Source: Gammaproteobacteria bacterium
GTDB lineage: Bacteria; Pseudomonadota; Gammaproteobacteria; Burkholderiales; Thiobacillaceae
Assembly: GCA_018820745.1 (NCBI GenBank)
Contig: JAHJNP010000304.1
Span: forward strand, 1-5,595
DNA length: 5,595 bases
Direction: 5' to 3'
The notes under the pieces were generated by a model. The model did no database searches. It was given only the letters and a program-made list of their open reading frames with translations, and had not been told where the DNA came from. Positions 5,373 through 5,595 of the stretch are shown piece after piece. The first letter of the stretch is position 1. Each line of letters opens with the position of its first letter. The translations under genes were made by a program, and so were the position numbers.

Positions 5373-5595
5373 GTCTGGGGGCTCGTCCTCGCCCATGGTG
5401 GCGCCTGGCGTCTCCCAGAGCGGGGGCGCACGGGCGGGCATCAGGCGGGGCGGCTACCCGGTCACTGGGAGGGTGACCTGCTGTTCGGAAACAGCAACAG
5501 TCAGATTGCAACCCTTGTCGAACGTCATTCACGCTATGTGATGCTGGTGAAGGTCACAGGCAAGGATACTGAGACCGTCATCAACGCACTGATCA
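5373..5595 (+). pseudogene. IS30-family transposase, 5'-truncated and cut by the window edge
   Basis: The + frame gives LPGHWEGDLLFGNSNSQIAT, then LVERHSRYVMLVKVTGKDTETVINALI, running off the window. PGHWEGDL and LVERHSRYVML are hallmarks of the IS30 DDE domain, and the Asp of WEGDL is the first catalytic residue. Clear similarity begins only near 5451. Upstream the frame is open to 5373, just after a TGA at 5370-5372, but the translation does not resemble the IS30 linker (family copies carry an SIRERP-like block before PGHW; here only a loose PERGR is seen). No N-terminal helix-turn-helix is found in any frame upstream. The copy therefore appears to lack its N-terminal half, by deletion or several frameshifts. 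Whether the 3' part is complete cannot be seen. Confidence 0.85.

Noticed and set aside
5185..5532. Minus-strand frame of 115 codons upstream of the operon
   Set aside because: It runs antisense through the IS30 fragment and has the low-quality Arg/Ala/Pro composition of a shadow frame.

Overview
The window looks like a piece of a high-GC proteobacterial chromosome, most probably a betaproteobacterium. The main evidence is the glmS fragment at the left edge, whose residues ([29 protein letters not shown]) fit proteobacterial GlmS. The insertion-sequence families present are also common in that group. No 16S or other strong taxonomic marker is present, so the assignment is tentative.

Layout, left to right. 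(1) Positions 1-438 encode the C-terminal 145 residues of glucosamine-6-phosphate synthase (glmS, + strand), cut by the window edge. (2) About 45 bases after its stop an IS3-family (IS407-like) element begins. It has orfA, an A_AAA_AAG slippery site and an orfB that keeps its DDE triad but loses its C-terminus at about 1502. (3) At that base the sequence switches directly to the 5' part of an IS1182-like transposase gene on the minus strand (1502-1717, with its outer end near 1793). The two insertion sequences are fused tail to tail, and both have lost their 3' halves. (4) 1877-2147 holds a decayed, frameshifted XRE-type helix-turn-helix regulator on the minus strand, followed by a stretch with no recognisable gene but a short heptamer tandem repeat. 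(5) 5091-2412 is a compact minus-strand cluster of three genes that I do not recognise: a 556-residue predicted lipoprotein, a 189-residue predicted lipoprotein whose start overlaps the previous stop (ATGA), and a 136-residue soluble helical protein. (6) The right edge holds part of an IS30-family transposase on the + strand, apparently lacking its N-terminal half and running off the window.

The region 3' of glmS is the classic Tn7 attachment region and a frequent integration hotspot. Here it carries layers of broken mobile elements and a dead regulator next to an intact-looking operon of unknown function. The operon is the only candidate for undescribed biology: two envelope-anchored, helix-rich proteins and a small cytoplasmic partner, probably co-transcribed. 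Nothing in the sequence identifies its function, and I do not assign one.
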